Source: Myxosarcina sp. GA_180221_E-2-1-MAG-40_15
GTDB lineage: Bacteria > Cyanobacteriota > Cyanobacteriia > Cyanobacteriales > Xenococcaceae
Assembly: GCA_020692205.1 (NCBI GenBank)
Contig: JAIMKV010000035.1
Location: 1-47,687 of the forward strand
DNA length: 47,687 bases
Reading direction: 5' to 3'
The position numbers and the translations under genes are program-made. A model generated the notes under the pieces. The model was given only the letters and a program-made list of their open reading frames with translations, was not told where the DNA came from and did not search any database. Every line of letters starts with the position of its first letter. Position 1 is the first letter of the stretch. Below are positions 8,891 to 19,031 of this stretch, in pieces.

Positions 8891-9886
8891 TCAACCCCAT
8901 TTAAAGATAGCCGAACCCCAGGTTAAACCAGCACCAAAACCAGAAGCGGCAATAATATCCCCTGGTTTAACTCTACCGTCTCTTACCGCTGCATCGAGGG
9001 CAAGGGGAATAGATGCTGCTGAAGTGTTGCCGTATTCCTCTATGTTGCTTAAGATTTTAGACTGAGGAATTTTGAGACGTTTAGCTACTGCATCCATAAT
9101 GCGTTGATTTGCCTGATGTAGCAATAACCAATCAATATCGTCAGCGGTAAGATTTGCCTGAAACATCGCCTTACTAATTGCTTCGGGAACTTTAGCTACA
9201 GCAAAGCGATAAACTTCTTTACCGTTCATTGTAATGGGATTAAAGGTACCGTATTGGGCAGTGATATCTTCGGTTAATAATTTGCGATCGCCACCGTAAT
9301 TCAAGTTAAGTGAATCATTTTGGATCCCATTACTATACATTCCAAAGCTTAACAGGCGATCGTCATCTACTCTCTGACAGACTGCTGCCCCTGCACCATC
9401 ACCAAACAAAATGCAGCTTGTGCGATCTGTCCAATCTACCCAACGAGAAAGTACATCTGCACCAATAATCAAAATATTTTTGTGTACCCCAGTGCGAATA
9501 AACTGAGAAGCGGTAATTAAAGCAAACAAAAATCCCGAACAAGCAGCAGTCAGATCGAAAGCTACCGCGTTAGTCGCGCCAATCAGCCCTTGAATCTTAC
9601 AGGCACTACCAAACATATCGTCAGGGGTAGAGGTAGCTAAGATAATAAGATCGATCTCGGTGGGGGAAATTCCTGCCATAGCGATCGCGCTTTTCGCAGC
9701 AATGGCTGACAGTTGACTCAAAGATTCTGTGGGTGAGGCGATGTGACGATTTCTCATTCCTGTTCTGGTAACGATCCACTCGTCGGAAGTATCTACCATT
9801 TGAGCTAGATGATCGTTGGTTAAAACTGCCTCTGGCACAGCCGATCCGCATCCAATAATCGCAATACCCGCACCCATGTTGTTCAA
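8891..9886 (-). CDS. fabH: 3-oxoacyl-ACP synthase III (KAS III)
   Basis: 331 residues, the normal length. It condenses acetyl-CoA with malonyl-ACP, the first step of type II fatty acid synthesis. The catalytic triad is complete: Cys116 in DLTAACSGFLFAL, His257 in LLLHQANQR and Asn287 in EYGNTSAAS. The glycine-rich end (ASGFGAGLTWGS) is typical. Two starts are possible three codons apart; the second (MGAGIAIIG) fits the family as well as the first. The gene follows plsX by 42 bp, the widespread plsX-fabH lipid operon, but fabD, which often comes next, is not here. Confidence 0.96.
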   Translation of the reverse strand: MNNMGAGIAIIGCGSAVPEAVLTNDHLAQMVDTSDEWIVTRTGMRNRHIASPTESLSQLSAIAAKSAIAMAGISPTEIDLIILATSTPDDMFGSACKIQGLIGATNAVAFDLTAACSGFLFALITASQFIRTGVHKNILIIGADVLSRWVDWTDRTSCILFGDGAGAAVCQRVDDDRLLSFGMYSNGIQNDSLNLNYGGDRKLLTEDITAQYGTFNPITMNGKEVYRFAVAKVPEAISKAMFQANLTADDIDWLLLHQANQRIMDAVAKRLKIPQSKILSNIEEYGNTSAASIPLALDAAVRDGRVKPGDIIAASGFGAGLTWGSAIFKWG

Positions 9887-9928
9887 TGTTTTACTCCGTT
9901 ACTTGTTTGGGCTACCTATCCAATACTT

Positions 9929-10984
9929 TTAACTGGCAGAAGTTGCTTCAGTGTGTTTTTCTGTTGCTAGTCCTGGTTGATTATTCGCCTTAATTTTCTC
10001 GATTACTTCATTGTCGATTGCTTCTTTGGCCAAGCGAATAGCACTAAAAATCGAGCCTCGACGAGAACTACCATGACTGATAATACAAATTCCTGCTACA
10101 CCAAACAATAATGCTCCACCATGTTCGGCACGATCAATACGGCGTTTGATGTTCATCAAATTAGGCTTGAGTAAAGCAGTGCCGATCTTCCCACGTAATC
10201 CTTTGGGTAATTCCTCTTTCATAATTTGCAGCATTACTTCCCCAATTGCTTCGGCAAACTTAAGCACAATATTACCAACAAACCCATCACAGACAATGAT
10301 GTCAAATTCACCCGATAAAACATCTCTACCTTCGGCGTTACCGACAAAGGGTATTTGCGGATTGTCTGTTAATAGTTTATAAGTAGAAAGTGCCAATTCA
10401 TTGCCTTTGGAAGATTCTTCACCGATGTTGAGCAAACCTACTTTTGGTTCTTGATTGCCTAAGACATATCGACTGTAAATCGTACCCATCAAAGCAAACT
10501 GTTCCAGGTACTTGGCTTTACTATCAACATTTGCTCCTACATCTAAAACAATTACTGATTTATCAGGAACGATGGTAGGCAAAACTGCACCAATAGCAGG
10601 GCGTTCAATGCCTTGAATCCGACCTAATCTTAACAAAGCCGATGCCATTGCTGCACCCGAATGTCCCGCAGAGACTATTGCATCAGCGTCTTTTTGTTTA
10701 ACCAGATTCATCGCCACATTAATTGAAGCTTTAGGTTTGCGACGAATACCTACCAGCGGTTCTTCTTTCATTGTAATCACATCCTCGGCATGAACTACCT
10801 TGATGTGGACTGATTCCTTACCGCCATGCTTTTTAACCAGAGAGTTAATCTGTGGCTCATCTCCCACCAGTAAAACATCTACGCCTAATTCTGCTGAAGC
10901 CTCGATCGCTCCAGCAACAATTTCTTCTGGGGCATAGTCTCCCCCCATAGCATCTACTGCAATTCTTGCGCGCGTTAATCCCAT
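9929..10984 (-). CDS. plsX: Phosphate acyltransferase PlsX
   Basis: 351 residues. It converts acyl-ACP and phosphate to acyl-phosphate, the acyl donor for glycerol-3-phosphate acylation by PlsY in membrane phospholipid and glycolipid synthesis. The hallmark N-terminus IAVDAMGGDYAPEEIVAGA and the blocks DADAIVSAGHSGAAMA, VLDVGANVDSKAKYL and CDGFVGNIVLKFAE are all present. It is peripheral to the membrane in known cases. It is the first gene of the plsX-fabH unit. Confidence 0.96.
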   Translation of the reverse strand: MGLTRARIAVDAMGGDYAPEEIVAGAIEASAELGVDVLLVGDEPQINSLVKKHGGKESVHIKVVHAEDVITMKEEPLVGIRRKPKASINVAMNLVKQKDADAIVSAGHSGAAMASALLRLGRIQGIERPAIGAVLPTIVPDKSVIVLDVGANVDSKAKYLEQFALMGTIYSRYVLGNQEPKVGLLNIGEESSKGNELALSTYKLLTDNPQIPFVGNAEGRDVLSGEFDIIVCDGFVGNIVLKFAEAIGEVMLQIMKEELPKGLRGKIGTALLKPNLMNIKRRIDRAEHGGALLFGVAGICIISHGSSRRGSIFSAIRLAKEAIDNEVIEKIKANNQPGLATEKHTEATSAS

Positions 10985-11173
10985 GTAGCAAATTTTATAT
11001 AAGCCTTACAAATTTTAACAGTTTGAGGTCAAAGATTCCTAATATCTGTCAAAAATGAGATCATAAATTGATTTAGCGACTGACATCTTCAGCAAAAAAG
11101 CTATAAATGATCTTGAGGCTAAATAATGACATTTTAACTTTCAACTATAAGTAATTTTTATTTTGATTGTTCC

Positions 11174-12466
11174 ATGCTAGATTTGATTACTTCAAGTGCG
11201 ATCGCATTTCTCAGCATTTTTAGAGAAACAAATAATAGCTTAAAACCTCTAGAATTATTTCCTTGGGAACAATCGGCTATTTTTGATCTCCCTGTTAGCA
11301 GTCAAGATGTAATCAGTGAAACTCTAGTCAAGGCTTATCTCCAAAATTTAGCTAGCCAAGAATTTAATTCCGAACGTCAGGGAGTATGGGTGCAATCAGG
11401 CTGGACAACTCCCATTAGCAATCAGGGGACAACCCCGCTGCCAGCTGCGTCTTTGACCAAAATTGCCACGACTCTTGCCGCTTTAAGTACCTGGGGGGCA
11501 AAGCATCAATTTCTTACTGATATTTATATTACAGGCGAGATCGTCAACAACATTGTCACTGGAGATCTAATTGTTCAAGGCAGTGGCGATCCTTTTTTTG
11601 TTTGGGAAGAAGCGATCGCCTTGGGAAATGCTCTCAATCAATTAGGTATTCGCGAAATTCAAGGCAATCTTTTAGTTACCGATCAGTTCTATATGAACTA
11701 TGAAGAGCAGTCTGTCGAGGCAGGGGAGTTATTAAAACAAGGATTAGATCTAAAGCTATGGCAAGCAGAAATTACCCAGCAATATCTGCAAATGCGAGTG
11801 GGTACTAAGCAGCCAGAAATAGCGATCGCTGGAGCAGTAAAACAAATTAATCAAGTCCCCTCAAATGTTCAACTGTTAGTACGTCATCGTTCATTACCCT
11901 TGGCAGAAATTCTCAGACAGATGAATATCTATAGTAATAATCAGATGGCGCAGATGTTAGCTGATTTAGTCGGTGGGGCAAATTCCGTGACTCGCATTAG
12001 TGCCGAAATAGCTGGCTTTCCGACAACAGAAATAGAGTTGATCAATGGTTCGGGTTTAGGCGAAGAAAATCGAATATCTCCCCGCGCCGTATGTCAGATG
12101 CTCATCGCTATAGATCGCTTACTTCAATCAGATTCTTTTAGTGCAGCCGACTTATTTCCCACCGCAGGTAGAGATATTGTCGGCACATTACAGGATCGGG
12201 GTTTGCCAGGGGGGACAACAATTAAAACGGGAACACTAGATAACGTTAGTGCCTTAGCTGGAGTTATTCCCACCAGCGATCGCGGTAACGTTTACTTCAG
12301 CATGATTAACTATGGCAGTCAGGTTGAATATTTCCGACAACAGCAAGATAAATTATTAAACGAATTAGTGCAAACCTGGCAGCTATTACCGAATAATTTC
12401 AGTTTAGTGCCAAAAAGCCACTGGTTGCTGGGCGATCCGCAACGCAATCAAATCAAGATCAATTGA
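11174..12466 (+). CDS. dacB: D-alanyl-D-alanine carboxypeptidase, PBP4 (S13) family
   Basis: 430 residues. A short hydrophobic N-terminus (SSAIAFLSIF) may be a signal or anchor. The penicillin-binding motifs are in order: SxxK at Ser93-Lys96 (ASLTKIATT), SxN at Ser254-Asn256 (YSNNQMAQ) and KTG at 351-353 (KTGTLDNVSALAG). Large S13 enzymes carry an inserted domain between the first two motifs, and this spacing fits. It should trim or cleave peptidoglycan peptides in the periplasm. The gene is alone and converges with a DUF2237 gene 19 bp away. Confidence 0.88.
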   Translation: MLDLITSSAIAFLSIFRETNNSLKPLELFPWEQSAIFDLPVSSQDVISETLVKAYLQNLASQEFNSERQGVWVQSGWTTPISNQGTTPLPAASLTKIATTLAALSTWGAKHQFLTDIYITGEIVNNIVTGDLIVQGSGDPFFVWEEAIALGNALNQLGIREIQGNLLVTDQFYMNYEEQSVEAGELLKQGLDLKLWQAEITQQYLQMRVGTKQPEIAIAGAVKQINQVPSNVQLLVRHRSLPLAEILRQMNIYSNNQMAQMLADLVGGANSVTRISAEIAGFPTTEIELINGSGLGEENRISPRAVCQMLIAIDRLLQSDSFSAADLFPTAGRDIVGTLQDRGLPGGTTIKTGTLDNVSALAGVIPTSDRGNVYFSMINYGSQVEYFRQQQDKLLNELVQTWQLLPNNFSLVPKSHWLLGDPQRNQIKIN

Positions 12467-12485
12467 ACAATTTATCATTTTTAGA

Positions 12486-12854
12486 TCAATTCAATTCTAA
12501 AGAATGTTCTTTCAGAACTTCTAGAGGAATAAAATCAAGCATAGATTCATGGGTAGCTTCTAAGTTAATTGGTGGTGCAAACCCAGCATCGAGAGCTTCT
12601 TTCCAACGTGCAGCACATAAACACCAACAGTCTCCTGGCTTTAATCCAGGGAAGTTATACATCGGCATCGGAGTACTGAGATCGTTACCTTTTTCTTGAC
12701 TAAAGGTCAGAAACTTAGCGGTGACTTCCGCACAAACTATATGAACACCTTGGTCTTGGGGCCCTGTTTCACATTTGCCAGTACGATAAAATCCTGTCAT
12801 GGGAGATGTACAGCAGACTTTTAATTCTCCACCTAAAACATTCTTAGCTGTCAT
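12486..12854 (-). CDS. DUF2237 family protein
   Basis: 122 residues. The N-terminus NVLGGELKVCCTSPMTGFYR and the blocks DQGVHIVCAEVTAKFL, FPGLKPGDCWCLCAARW and APPINLEATHE are the signature of DUF2237 (PF09996). It has several conserved cysteines (CC, then CWCLC) that may bind a metal. It has no signal peptide and is probably cytosolic. Function is unknown in this family. It converges with the PBP4-type gene. Confidence 0.9.
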   Translation of the reverse strand: MTAKNVLGGELKVCCTSPMTGFYRTGKCETGPQDQGVHIVCAEVTAKFLTFSQEKGNDLSTPMPMYNFPGLKPGDCWCLCAARWKEALDAGFAPPINLEATHESMLDFIPLEVLKEHSLELN

Positions 12855-12918
12855 GCCTTAATTTTTTTATCTACGCGGACGTTCACCAATTCTAACTAAA
12901 TTTGGTGACTGAGGACTA

Positions 12919-12957
12919 GGAACTAGGAATAAAAACGCTTTTACTGGCTCTAGTTCC
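12919..12957. repeat. Nested inverted repeat between two minus-strand genes
   Basis: GGAACTAG (12919-12926) pairs with CTAGTTCC (12950-12957), and inside it TAAAA pairs with TTTTA around ACGC. It lies 32 bp past the antiporter stop. The sequence style (GGAACTAGGA, TTCCCTATCTCC) resembles short intergenic repeats common in cyanobacteria; it could also act as a weak terminator of the antiporter gene. Confidence 0.45.
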
Positions 12958-12988
12958 CTATCTCCCCAGACTCATCAAAGAAACAAGC

Positions 12989-14572
12989 TTAGGTATTTCC
13001 TGCTTTAGCGATAATTTCTTGTAAAACAGGAGAAAGGTTTTCACTTAGCTTACCAGCGCGGATAAACTCAGCATAAGTATCGGCTTCAATATCGAAAAGC
13101 TGTTCTTTGAGTTGTTCCATGGTGAGCGATCGCAAATTATCATGTTCTCGCTGCATGGTATTAATTTTATCTTCAATGCTTTGCAGTTGTCCTTTAACCA
13201 AACCTTGTTGATAGCGATAGTACTCAGGGTCAATTTCTGAGGCTAATTCATTGCTGTTGAGATAAGCCATAACACGAGTCATTGCTACTTTGCGCGCTAA
13301 CAGTTCCGAATATTCCTGACGTAAAGGCTGATCGCCGATTAGGTTTAAGGTACGCAATAACCACTTAGTACTCAATCCCTGGACTAAAAGGGTAAACAAG
13401 ACTACACCAAAAACCGTATCGATAATTTCTTGTCTACCCGTTAGCACTACTGGAACACTCAAGGCAACGGCAACAGAAACTGAACCCCTCAAACCACCCC
13501 ACCATAAAACAGTTTGCTCTCTCAAATTAATCTTGGTTTTGCTAATCAAATTACTAATATTACCAAGTCCAAAGATGACTATGGCTCTAGTTAATAAGAC
13601 TGCTGCGATCGCCACTATAATTAAATCGAAATTATTTTTTAGACTAGTAAAATTTATTTGGTCGCCAATTAACAAAAATACAATTGAATTGACGAAAAAC
13701 GCTAAAAAATCCCAAAATTCGGAAACCAATAGCCTAGTGCGAGGATTCATGCCAATCCGTGAGCCGAAATTACCTAAAATAATCCCGACAGTAACTACTC
13801 CAATGACTCCCGAACCGCCCAATTCTTCAGTAATTAAGTATGTACCATAAGCTGAAACCAAGGTTAAGGACTGTTCTACTAAAGGTAAATCAAACCTTTG
13901 AGTCAGATAGGAAATACCAAATCCTACTAGAGTACCAATCCCCAAGCCAATACCAACGAAGGTAACAAAACGAATCATAATGGTTGAGATTCCAAATTCG
14001 CCACTTCCCAAAGGAATATTTACCAACAAGAGAAAAGCAACTACCGCCACACCATCATTAAATAAACTTTCTCCTTCCATGAGGATAGTCAAACGTTTAC
14101 TTGCTCCCAACTCCCGAAATAAAGCAACTACAGATACAGGATCGGTAGCAGATAAGCTAGCACCAACTAAAAGCGCTGTTGCCAAAGACATATCGGTGAA
14201 ATAGCTCAACGGAAAAGCGACACCAACGACAGAAATAACCACGCCGAAAGTAGCAAACAGAGTCACAGGAATCAGATTGTCTTTGAGACTACGCCAGCGG
14301 ATATTCCAGGCTGCCTCAAATAATAAGGGTGGGAGAAAAATTTCTAGAATTAGCTCTGGTGATAAATTTACCAGACGAATATCCACAAAGGCCAAACCAA
14401 GTCCAACTATCACTAATAACAAAGTATAGGGAATTTGCCGAAACCAGCTAAAGATCCGTGAAATTGTTGCAACGCTCAAAGACACAGACAAAACGAGCAA
14501 AAATTGTTCCAGATTTCCTTTGATAGAAACTTCTGTTACGGTTGGTTCTACAGCAAAAAAGATGGTTTCCAT
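12989..14572 (-). CDS. Na+/H+ antiporter, CPA1/NhaP type
   Basis: 527 residues from the ATG chosen here (an in-frame ATG 13 codons earlier, at 14611, has a less typical leader). About 11-12 hydrophobic segments fill residues 15-400. The CPA1 signature is clear: LFEAAWNIRW, GASLSATDPVSVVALFRELG and LMEGESLFNDGVAVVAFLLL, with the paired Asp of the ion-binding site. The last 120 residues are a charged cytoplasmic tail with coiled-coil character. It should exchange sodium for protons in the plasma membrane for salt and pH balance. Cyanobacteria have several such NhaS-type proteins; I cannot say which one this is. Confidence 0.88.
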   Translation of the reverse strand: METIFFAVEPTVTEVSIKGNLEQFLLVLSVSLSVATISRIFSWFRQIPYTLLLVIVGLGLAFVDIRLVNLSPELILEIFLPPLLFEAAWNIRWRSLKDNLIPVTLFATFGVVISVVGVAFPLSYFTDMSLATALLVGASLSATDPVSVVALFRELGASKRLTILMEGESLFNDGVAVVAFLLLVNIPLGSGEFGISTIMIRFVTFVGIGLGIGTLVGFGISYLTQRFDLPLVEQSLTLVSAYGTYLITEELGGSGVIGVVTVGIILGNFGSRIGMNPRTRLLVSEFWDFLAFFVNSIVFLLIGDQINFTSLKNNFDLIIVAIAAVLLTRAIVIFGLGNISNLISKTKINLREQTVLWWGGLRGSVSVAVALSVPVVLTGRQEIIDTVFGVVLFTLLVQGLSTKWLLRTLNLIGDQPLRQEYSELLARKVAMTRVMAYLNSNELASEIDPEYYRYQQGLVKGQLQSIEDKINTMQREHDNLRSLTMEQLKEQLFDIEADTYAEFIRAGKLSENLSPVLQEIIAKAGNT

Positions 14573-14611
14573 AAAGTTAATCAAATAAATACAATTTTCA
14601 GCAGATTTCAA

Positions 14612-15101
14612 TATTATTAATCATGACGTAGATTTTATGGGCAATGACCAAGGTGGGACAGATCATCTAAAATTATTTAAGTTTTTTGAGAATTATCACC
14701 CAACTACCTTACCGACTCAACAGCGTGATTAAATCAAGGGCTAGTGCCGACAAATCCTGATTCATATCTAGCTTCTAAGCTTTAGTATCCCTCAGTCTGA
14801 GCCAGATTTTTGGCTCAAATTAACAATCTGCTGGCAAAAGTACGCCAAAATTCCCTTAATAACTTTTTGTAAGCGTAAATTTAGCCTATTTAAAGTAATC
14901 GATCAATTCTGCAAGTTAAAGTAATTCAACAAGATATTATTTTTTATTACCCTCAGCATCTCCAGTAGCTTTACAAACAGTTTAAGAGTTGATGTGTAAT
15001 CATTTTATTGCCCAGTTATCTATTAAGATAATCGGAAATACTATGTTTGAGTTGCGTTTGGGCATAAATATTAGGAATTATAGTTATTCTGGGTAGATTG
15101 A
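14612..15101. other. Divergent intergenic region with a small hairpin
   Basis: About 490 bp between the divergent antiporter and response-regulator genes, so both promoters should be here. A perfect 7-bp hairpin (TGAGCCA 14798-14804, TGGCTCA 14811-14817) has no T run behind it on either strand. I see nothing else convincing. Confidence 0.45.
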
Positions 15102-16142
15102 ATGATTAATATTTTATTAGTAGACGATCAGGCTCTTCTATGTGAAGTGCTGAAAACTTGGCTCGATGTAGAACAAGACATTCAAGTAGTGGGAGTGGCT
15201 CACAATGGTCAAGATGCTGTTGAAGAAGTAGAAAAATTGCAGCCTGATATTGTGCTAATGGATATTGATATGCCACAGATGGATGGTTTGAAAGCAACTA
15301 AAATTATTTCTCAACGTTTTCCCAAAGTAAAAGTAATTTTTCTTAGTGGTCATGATGACGATGTTTATTTAGGCAAATCTTTGCGAGCTGGGGCGAAGGG
15401 ATACCTACTCAAAAACACCACCGCTGATGAACTAGTGCAAAAAATTCGCTCGGTTGACAATAATATCAATTTACTAGAATCAGAGCCAAGCAATAATTCT
15501 TTAACACCCCTACAAATTCAGCTAGAAGAATTAATCGAAACCTATCGTTTAAAGTTGGAAAAGACAATCGAAGAATATTCTGCTTCAATGAATACCGAGT
15601 ATTATGAGCAAATGGAGCAAAAGTTAGAACAACGATTTAATGAACTAGAAAGCAAAATTGATACTAACCACACAGGAAAAATTAACGAACTAGAATATAA
15701 AAACCAGTCTAGTTGGAAATCTATTAGTAAAGAACTAATTAACGTTAATAGTCAGTTTAATCAAGCAAATCGTAATTTAAGCACCCAGTTTAATCAACAA
15801 ATTAATAACTTGAAGCAGGATCTAGACGGTAAGCTATCCAGTGCTTTGGATGATTGGTCGCGTCAAAGAGCAGCCTTGCAGGAATGGGCAGTACAGCGGG
15901 ATGAAATGCGTCCTTCAATCGAAGACTACGAATCTAAGAATCGTCAGGAATTGATGAGCGTGGTTAATCAGATTCAAGATTCAGTTAGCAACGTAGATCG
16001 GCAACTGAAAACAATGAGAAAATGGGTCATAGCTAGTGGACTATTCACCCTATTAGCTCTGACTACTTCAGGCTATGTATTGGTCTCTCAAATAAGAGCG
16101 GAAAATTCTCAAGTTGTACCCGAAGAAGATATTTTCAATTGA
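15102..16142 (+). CDS. Membrane-anchored response regulator with coiled coil
   Basis: 346 residues. Residues 1-120 are a NarL-like receiver domain with the acidic pair Asp8-Asp9, phospho-acceptor Asp54 (IVLMDIDMPQMDG) and the conserved Lys in GYLLKNTT. The usual LuxR-type DNA-binding domain is missing. Instead residues 145-305 are a long, Glu/Gln/Lys-rich coiled coil, followed by one hydrophobic helix (about 307-329, WVIASGLFTLLALTTSGYVL) and a short acidic tail. Phosphorylation would thus change a membrane-tethered coiled coil rather than transcription; this is inference. No kinase gene is adjacent. The gene is alone and converges with ndhD. Confidence 0.85.
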   Translation: MINILLVDDQALLCEVLKTWLDVEQDIQVVGVAHNGQDAVEEVEKLQPDIVLMDIDMPQMDGLKATKIISQRFPKVKVIFLSGHDDDVYLGKSLRAGAKGYLLKNTTADELVQKIRSVDNNINLLESEPSNNSLTPLQIQLEELIETYRLKLEKTIEEYSASMNTEYYEQMEQKLEQRFNELESKIDTNHTGKINELEYKNQSSWKSISKELINVNSQFNQANRNLSTQFNQQINNLKQDLDGKLSSALDDWSRQRAALQEWAVQRDEMRPSIEDYESKNRQELMSVVNQIQDSVSNVDRQLKTMRKWVIASGLFTLLALTTSGYVLVSQIRAENSQVVPEEDIFN

Positions 16143-16278
16143 TTGATTAATTTGAGGCAAGTTTGGTTAAGCTTCCTGCATTCAATTCATAATTATCAGC
16201 CCATAAAAATAAGGGTTGAGCAGTGTCAAACCCCTACAAATAAGACTTTTACTAAGTATTCAAGGTATCTAAGAAACT

Positions 16279-17874
16279 TTAATTAGCTTTAACTGGTTTA
16301 ATTTCTGGTGCAGCCAAAGACACCATTGAAGAGAGATTGGACGGAGCTTTAGCCTCTTGTAGCAAACTAGGTACAGAAGCGCGCAATCTAGCTGTAAGCT
16401 GAGTGATGCTAGAGTCATAGATTTGCGTAACCAACTTGGGATATAAACCAATTCCAATAATGGGAATTAACAAGCAAGCGATGATAAACACTTCTCTGGG
16501 TTCGGCATCTACCAGATTGGTATGATCGACTAGTTCCTTATTTTCTGGACCATAGAGCATTTCCCGCAGCATCGATAACAAATAGATAGGAGTTAAGATT
16601 ACTCCCACCGCAGCTAAGAAGATAATGCAAACTTTAAAAGTAGAGTTGTAGGCATCGCTAGTGGCAAAACCAACAAATACCATCAATTCGGCGACAAAAC
16701 CACTCATTCCTGGTAGTGCTAAAGAAGCAAAGGAACAGGTAGTCCACATCGCAAAGATCTTCTTCATTTTTTGACCAACACCACCCATTTCATCCAGCAT
16801 TAGGGTATGGCTGCGGTCATAGGTAGCACCTACCATAAAGAAAAGACTTGCCCCAATTAGACCATGAGAAATCATCTGTAGCATCGCGCCACTAGTTCCT
16901 AAATTGGTAAAGGAGGCAATTCCAATTAAGACGAAGCCCATATGGGAAATTGACGAATAGGCAATTTTGCGCTTGAGGTTGCGTTGAGCAAACGAGGTTA
17001 GTGCTGCATAAACAATATTGACTACCCCCAAAATTACTAATACTGGAGCAAAGAAAGCATGAGCATCAGGCAGCATTCCTGCATTCATCCGCAGTAGAGC
17101 ATATCCCCCCATTTTGAGCAGAATACCCGCTAGCAACATATGGGCTGGGGCAGTTGCTTCTCCGTGAGCATCTGGTAGCCAAGTATGGAGGGGGAAGATT
17201 GGGAGCTTAACACCGTAGGCAATCAGAAAGCCAGCATACAAAAATAATTGCAGATTAAAACTATAATCTTTAGCCGCGATCGCACTCATGTTAAAAGTCA
17301 CTGTATCGCCATAAAATGCCATAGTTAAGGCAGCGATCAAAATGAACAGCGAACCACCCGCGGTATAGAGAATAAACTTAGTCGCTGCATAGAGGCGTTT
17401 TTTTCCGCCCCAAATCGACAAGATAAGATATACGGGAACTAGCTCTAATTCCCAAACCAGGAAAAATAGCAGCATATCCTGTACGGCAAAGACGGCAATC
17501 TGTCCGCCATACATTGCCAACATCAAAAAATAAAATAGCTTGGGCTTGTAGGTGACAGGCCAAGCGGCCATCATTGCCAAAGTGGTAATAAAGCCCGTCA
17601 GTAGGATCAACGGCATCGATAGCCCGTCAGCACCAACCGACCAGTTAAGATCTAGCTGGGGTATCCAAGAGTAGCTTTCAACCAACTGTAGATCGGGGTT
17701 ACCAAAATCGTAGTCTTGGTAAAAGCCATAGACGATAATGGCAAAGTCAATTAAACCAATGACTAGGGCATACCAGCGCACGGTTTTGCCATCTTTGTCG
17801 GGAATTAGCGGCAAAAACAAAGATGCAGCGATGGGAAATAGAATACACGTAGTTAACCAAGGAAAATGGGTCAT
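16279..17874 (-). CDS. ndhD: NAD(P)H-quinone oxidoreductase subunit 4 (NdhD)
   Basis: 531 residues, close to cyanobacterial NdhD1. It is one of the large proton-pumping subunits of thylakoid NDH-1, which takes electrons from ferredoxin to plastoquinone in respiration and cyclic electron flow. About 14 hydrophobic segments are seen, with the conserved [37 protein letters not shown] and [14 protein letters not shown] blocks that carry the channel Glu, Lys and His. The form resembles NdhD1/D2 (respiratory and cyclic) rather than the CO2-uptake forms NdhD3/D4, by eye. It stands alone; ndhF is not adjacent. Confidence 0.93.
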   Translation of the reverse strand: MTHFPWLTTCILFPIAASLFLPLIPDKDGKTVRWYALVIGLIDFAIIVYGFYQDYDFGNPDLQLVESYSWIPQLDLNWSVGADGLSMPLILLTGFITTLAMMAAWPVTYKPKLFYFLMLAMYGGQIAVFAVQDMLLFFLVWELELVPVYLILSIWGGKKRLYAATKFILYTAGGSLFILIAALTMAFYGDTVTFNMSAIAAKDYSFNLQLFLYAGFLIAYGVKLPIFPLHTWLPDAHGEATAPAHMLLAGILLKMGGYALLRMNAGMLPDAHAFFAPVLVILGVVNIVYAALTSFAQRNLKRKIAYSSISHMGFVLIGIASFTNLGTSGAMLQMISHGLIGASLFFMVGATYDRSHTLMLDEMGGVGQKMKKIFAMWTTCSFASLALPGMSGFVAELMVFVGFATSDAYNSTFKVCIIFLAAVGVILTPIYLLSMLREMLYGPENKELVDHTNLVDAEPREVFIIACLLIPIIGIGLYPKLVTQIYDSSITQLTARLRASVPSLLQEAKAPSNLSSMVSLAAPEIKPVKAN

Positions 17875-18031
17875 ATATAGAGAAGTAAAAATTTTATGGG
17901 ATCTTACTTATAAGTTTCCTTTCTTGTTTATATGTTCCAAGGTTTTTAAGTATACTCCCAGTAATCTTAATAAATTGTTTAGAGGCTGGTTGGTTTTGCT
18001 TGAGGGATCGCTCTTGATTCTTTGAGGAGGT

Positions 18032-18889
18032 TTAACCGATTCCCAGAGATTCGCCACGAATGAGACGAATTTGTGCCAAGGTAAACACAATGGGAATCAC
18101 GCGACCATAGTTAGTGGCGATCGCTTTCCAACCTAAATCGGCGACAAAGTAGCCCCAGACGATTGGCCCTAGTAGACTAAACACTCCCCTGGCTGTTCCA
18201 TAACGCGCCGCATTAGTTACCATCCCTTTTTTGGCTGCCTGTAGTGCCAGTTGATTACTCAGGCCAGCTACTGCCGTTGTACCACCTTTAATCAAGGCTG
18301 TTTTGGCTGCTTGGTAAGTAGTAAAATGAAGGGCAAACTGTCGGGCAATATGTTTAAGCATCCATGATTTTAAAACAGTGCTAACTGCGACGATACCACT
18401 ACCTTTTAAAAGTATTTTGAGTGGGCTGTGCTGCAACTGTAGCGGTAAAGGTTCTGGGGGATGTGCCGTTGCCAGGGAAGTGCCTACCTGTGCCTGAAGC
18501 GATCTTTGTTCTTGAGGAGGAAGCTTATCCCAAGCTTTACTGATTAGATGTAAAAAGATTTCTGCCTCAATGTCAGTAGCGTTCATCATTCGTGAATAAG
18601 GAATTTTGAGATAGTGGCAGATTTTAACTAATATTTCTCGATAAGATACTTCCTGAGTACGCCCCCGCAGCACAGTAATACCATCGGCTGCTAGGTAACG
18701 AAATCTTTGGTCAATTGAATCAAGCCACAGATCGAGGTCCTGGCTCTGAATTTGGATTGGCTCAGGGGTCTGTAAGTAGTCTAGAGGATTGAAACGGCGA
18801 TGAAATAAGATCTGGGTTATCTGCTGTAGTTCTTCTTCCGTGGCTAATGCTAATCCTGCCTTCAGTTCATCCAATGCCGTCTCCTCCAC
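18032..18889 (-). CDS. YaaW/UPF0174-like protein
   Basis: 285 residues. The first half is soluble: an N-terminal helix pair (LDELKAGLALATEEELQQIT), then VSYREILVKICHYLKIPYSR and an acidic helical part. The second half is Ala/Gly/Leu-rich with two or three weak hydrophobic segments (about 175-275) and ends VFTLAQIRLIRGES. This order matches YaaW (UPF0174) proteins, whose C-terminus has the same IPxxxQIxxLR pattern. The family has no settled function. It lies between ndhD (157 bp away) and a Ser/Thr kinase gene on the same strand; co-transcription is possible but gaps are wide. Confidence 0.6.
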   Translation of the reverse strand: MEETALDELKAGLALATEEELQQITQILFHRRFNPLDYLQTPEPIQIQSQDLDLWLDSIDQRFRYLAADGITVLRGRTQEVSYREILVKICHYLKIPYSRMMNATDIEAEIFLHLISKAWDKLPPQEQRSLQAQVGTSLATAHPPEPLPLQLQHSPLKILLKGSGIVAVSTVLKSWMLKHIARQFALHFTTYQAAKTALIKGGTTAVAGLSNQLALQAAKKGMVTNAARYGTARGVFSLLGPIVWGYFVADLGWKAIATNYGRVIPIVFTLAQIRLIRGESLGIG

Positions 18890-19031
18890 AACATCGCCTT
18901 TATCTTAGGCTATTTTTTAGTTTAATCTTGCTTAAATCATTCCATCTTGAATTATAGCGAAGAGTTTAAAATTTGATGAGTAATTATCTTGATCTTGCTT
19001 GGGAGGACTAATTAGTGAATTGATAATACGC

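Noticed and set aside
14709-14765. Minus-strand 18-codon frame (MNQDLSALALDLITLLSR)
   Set aside because: It reads like protein, but it is too short, has a stop just upstream, and has no clear ribosome-binding site or known match.
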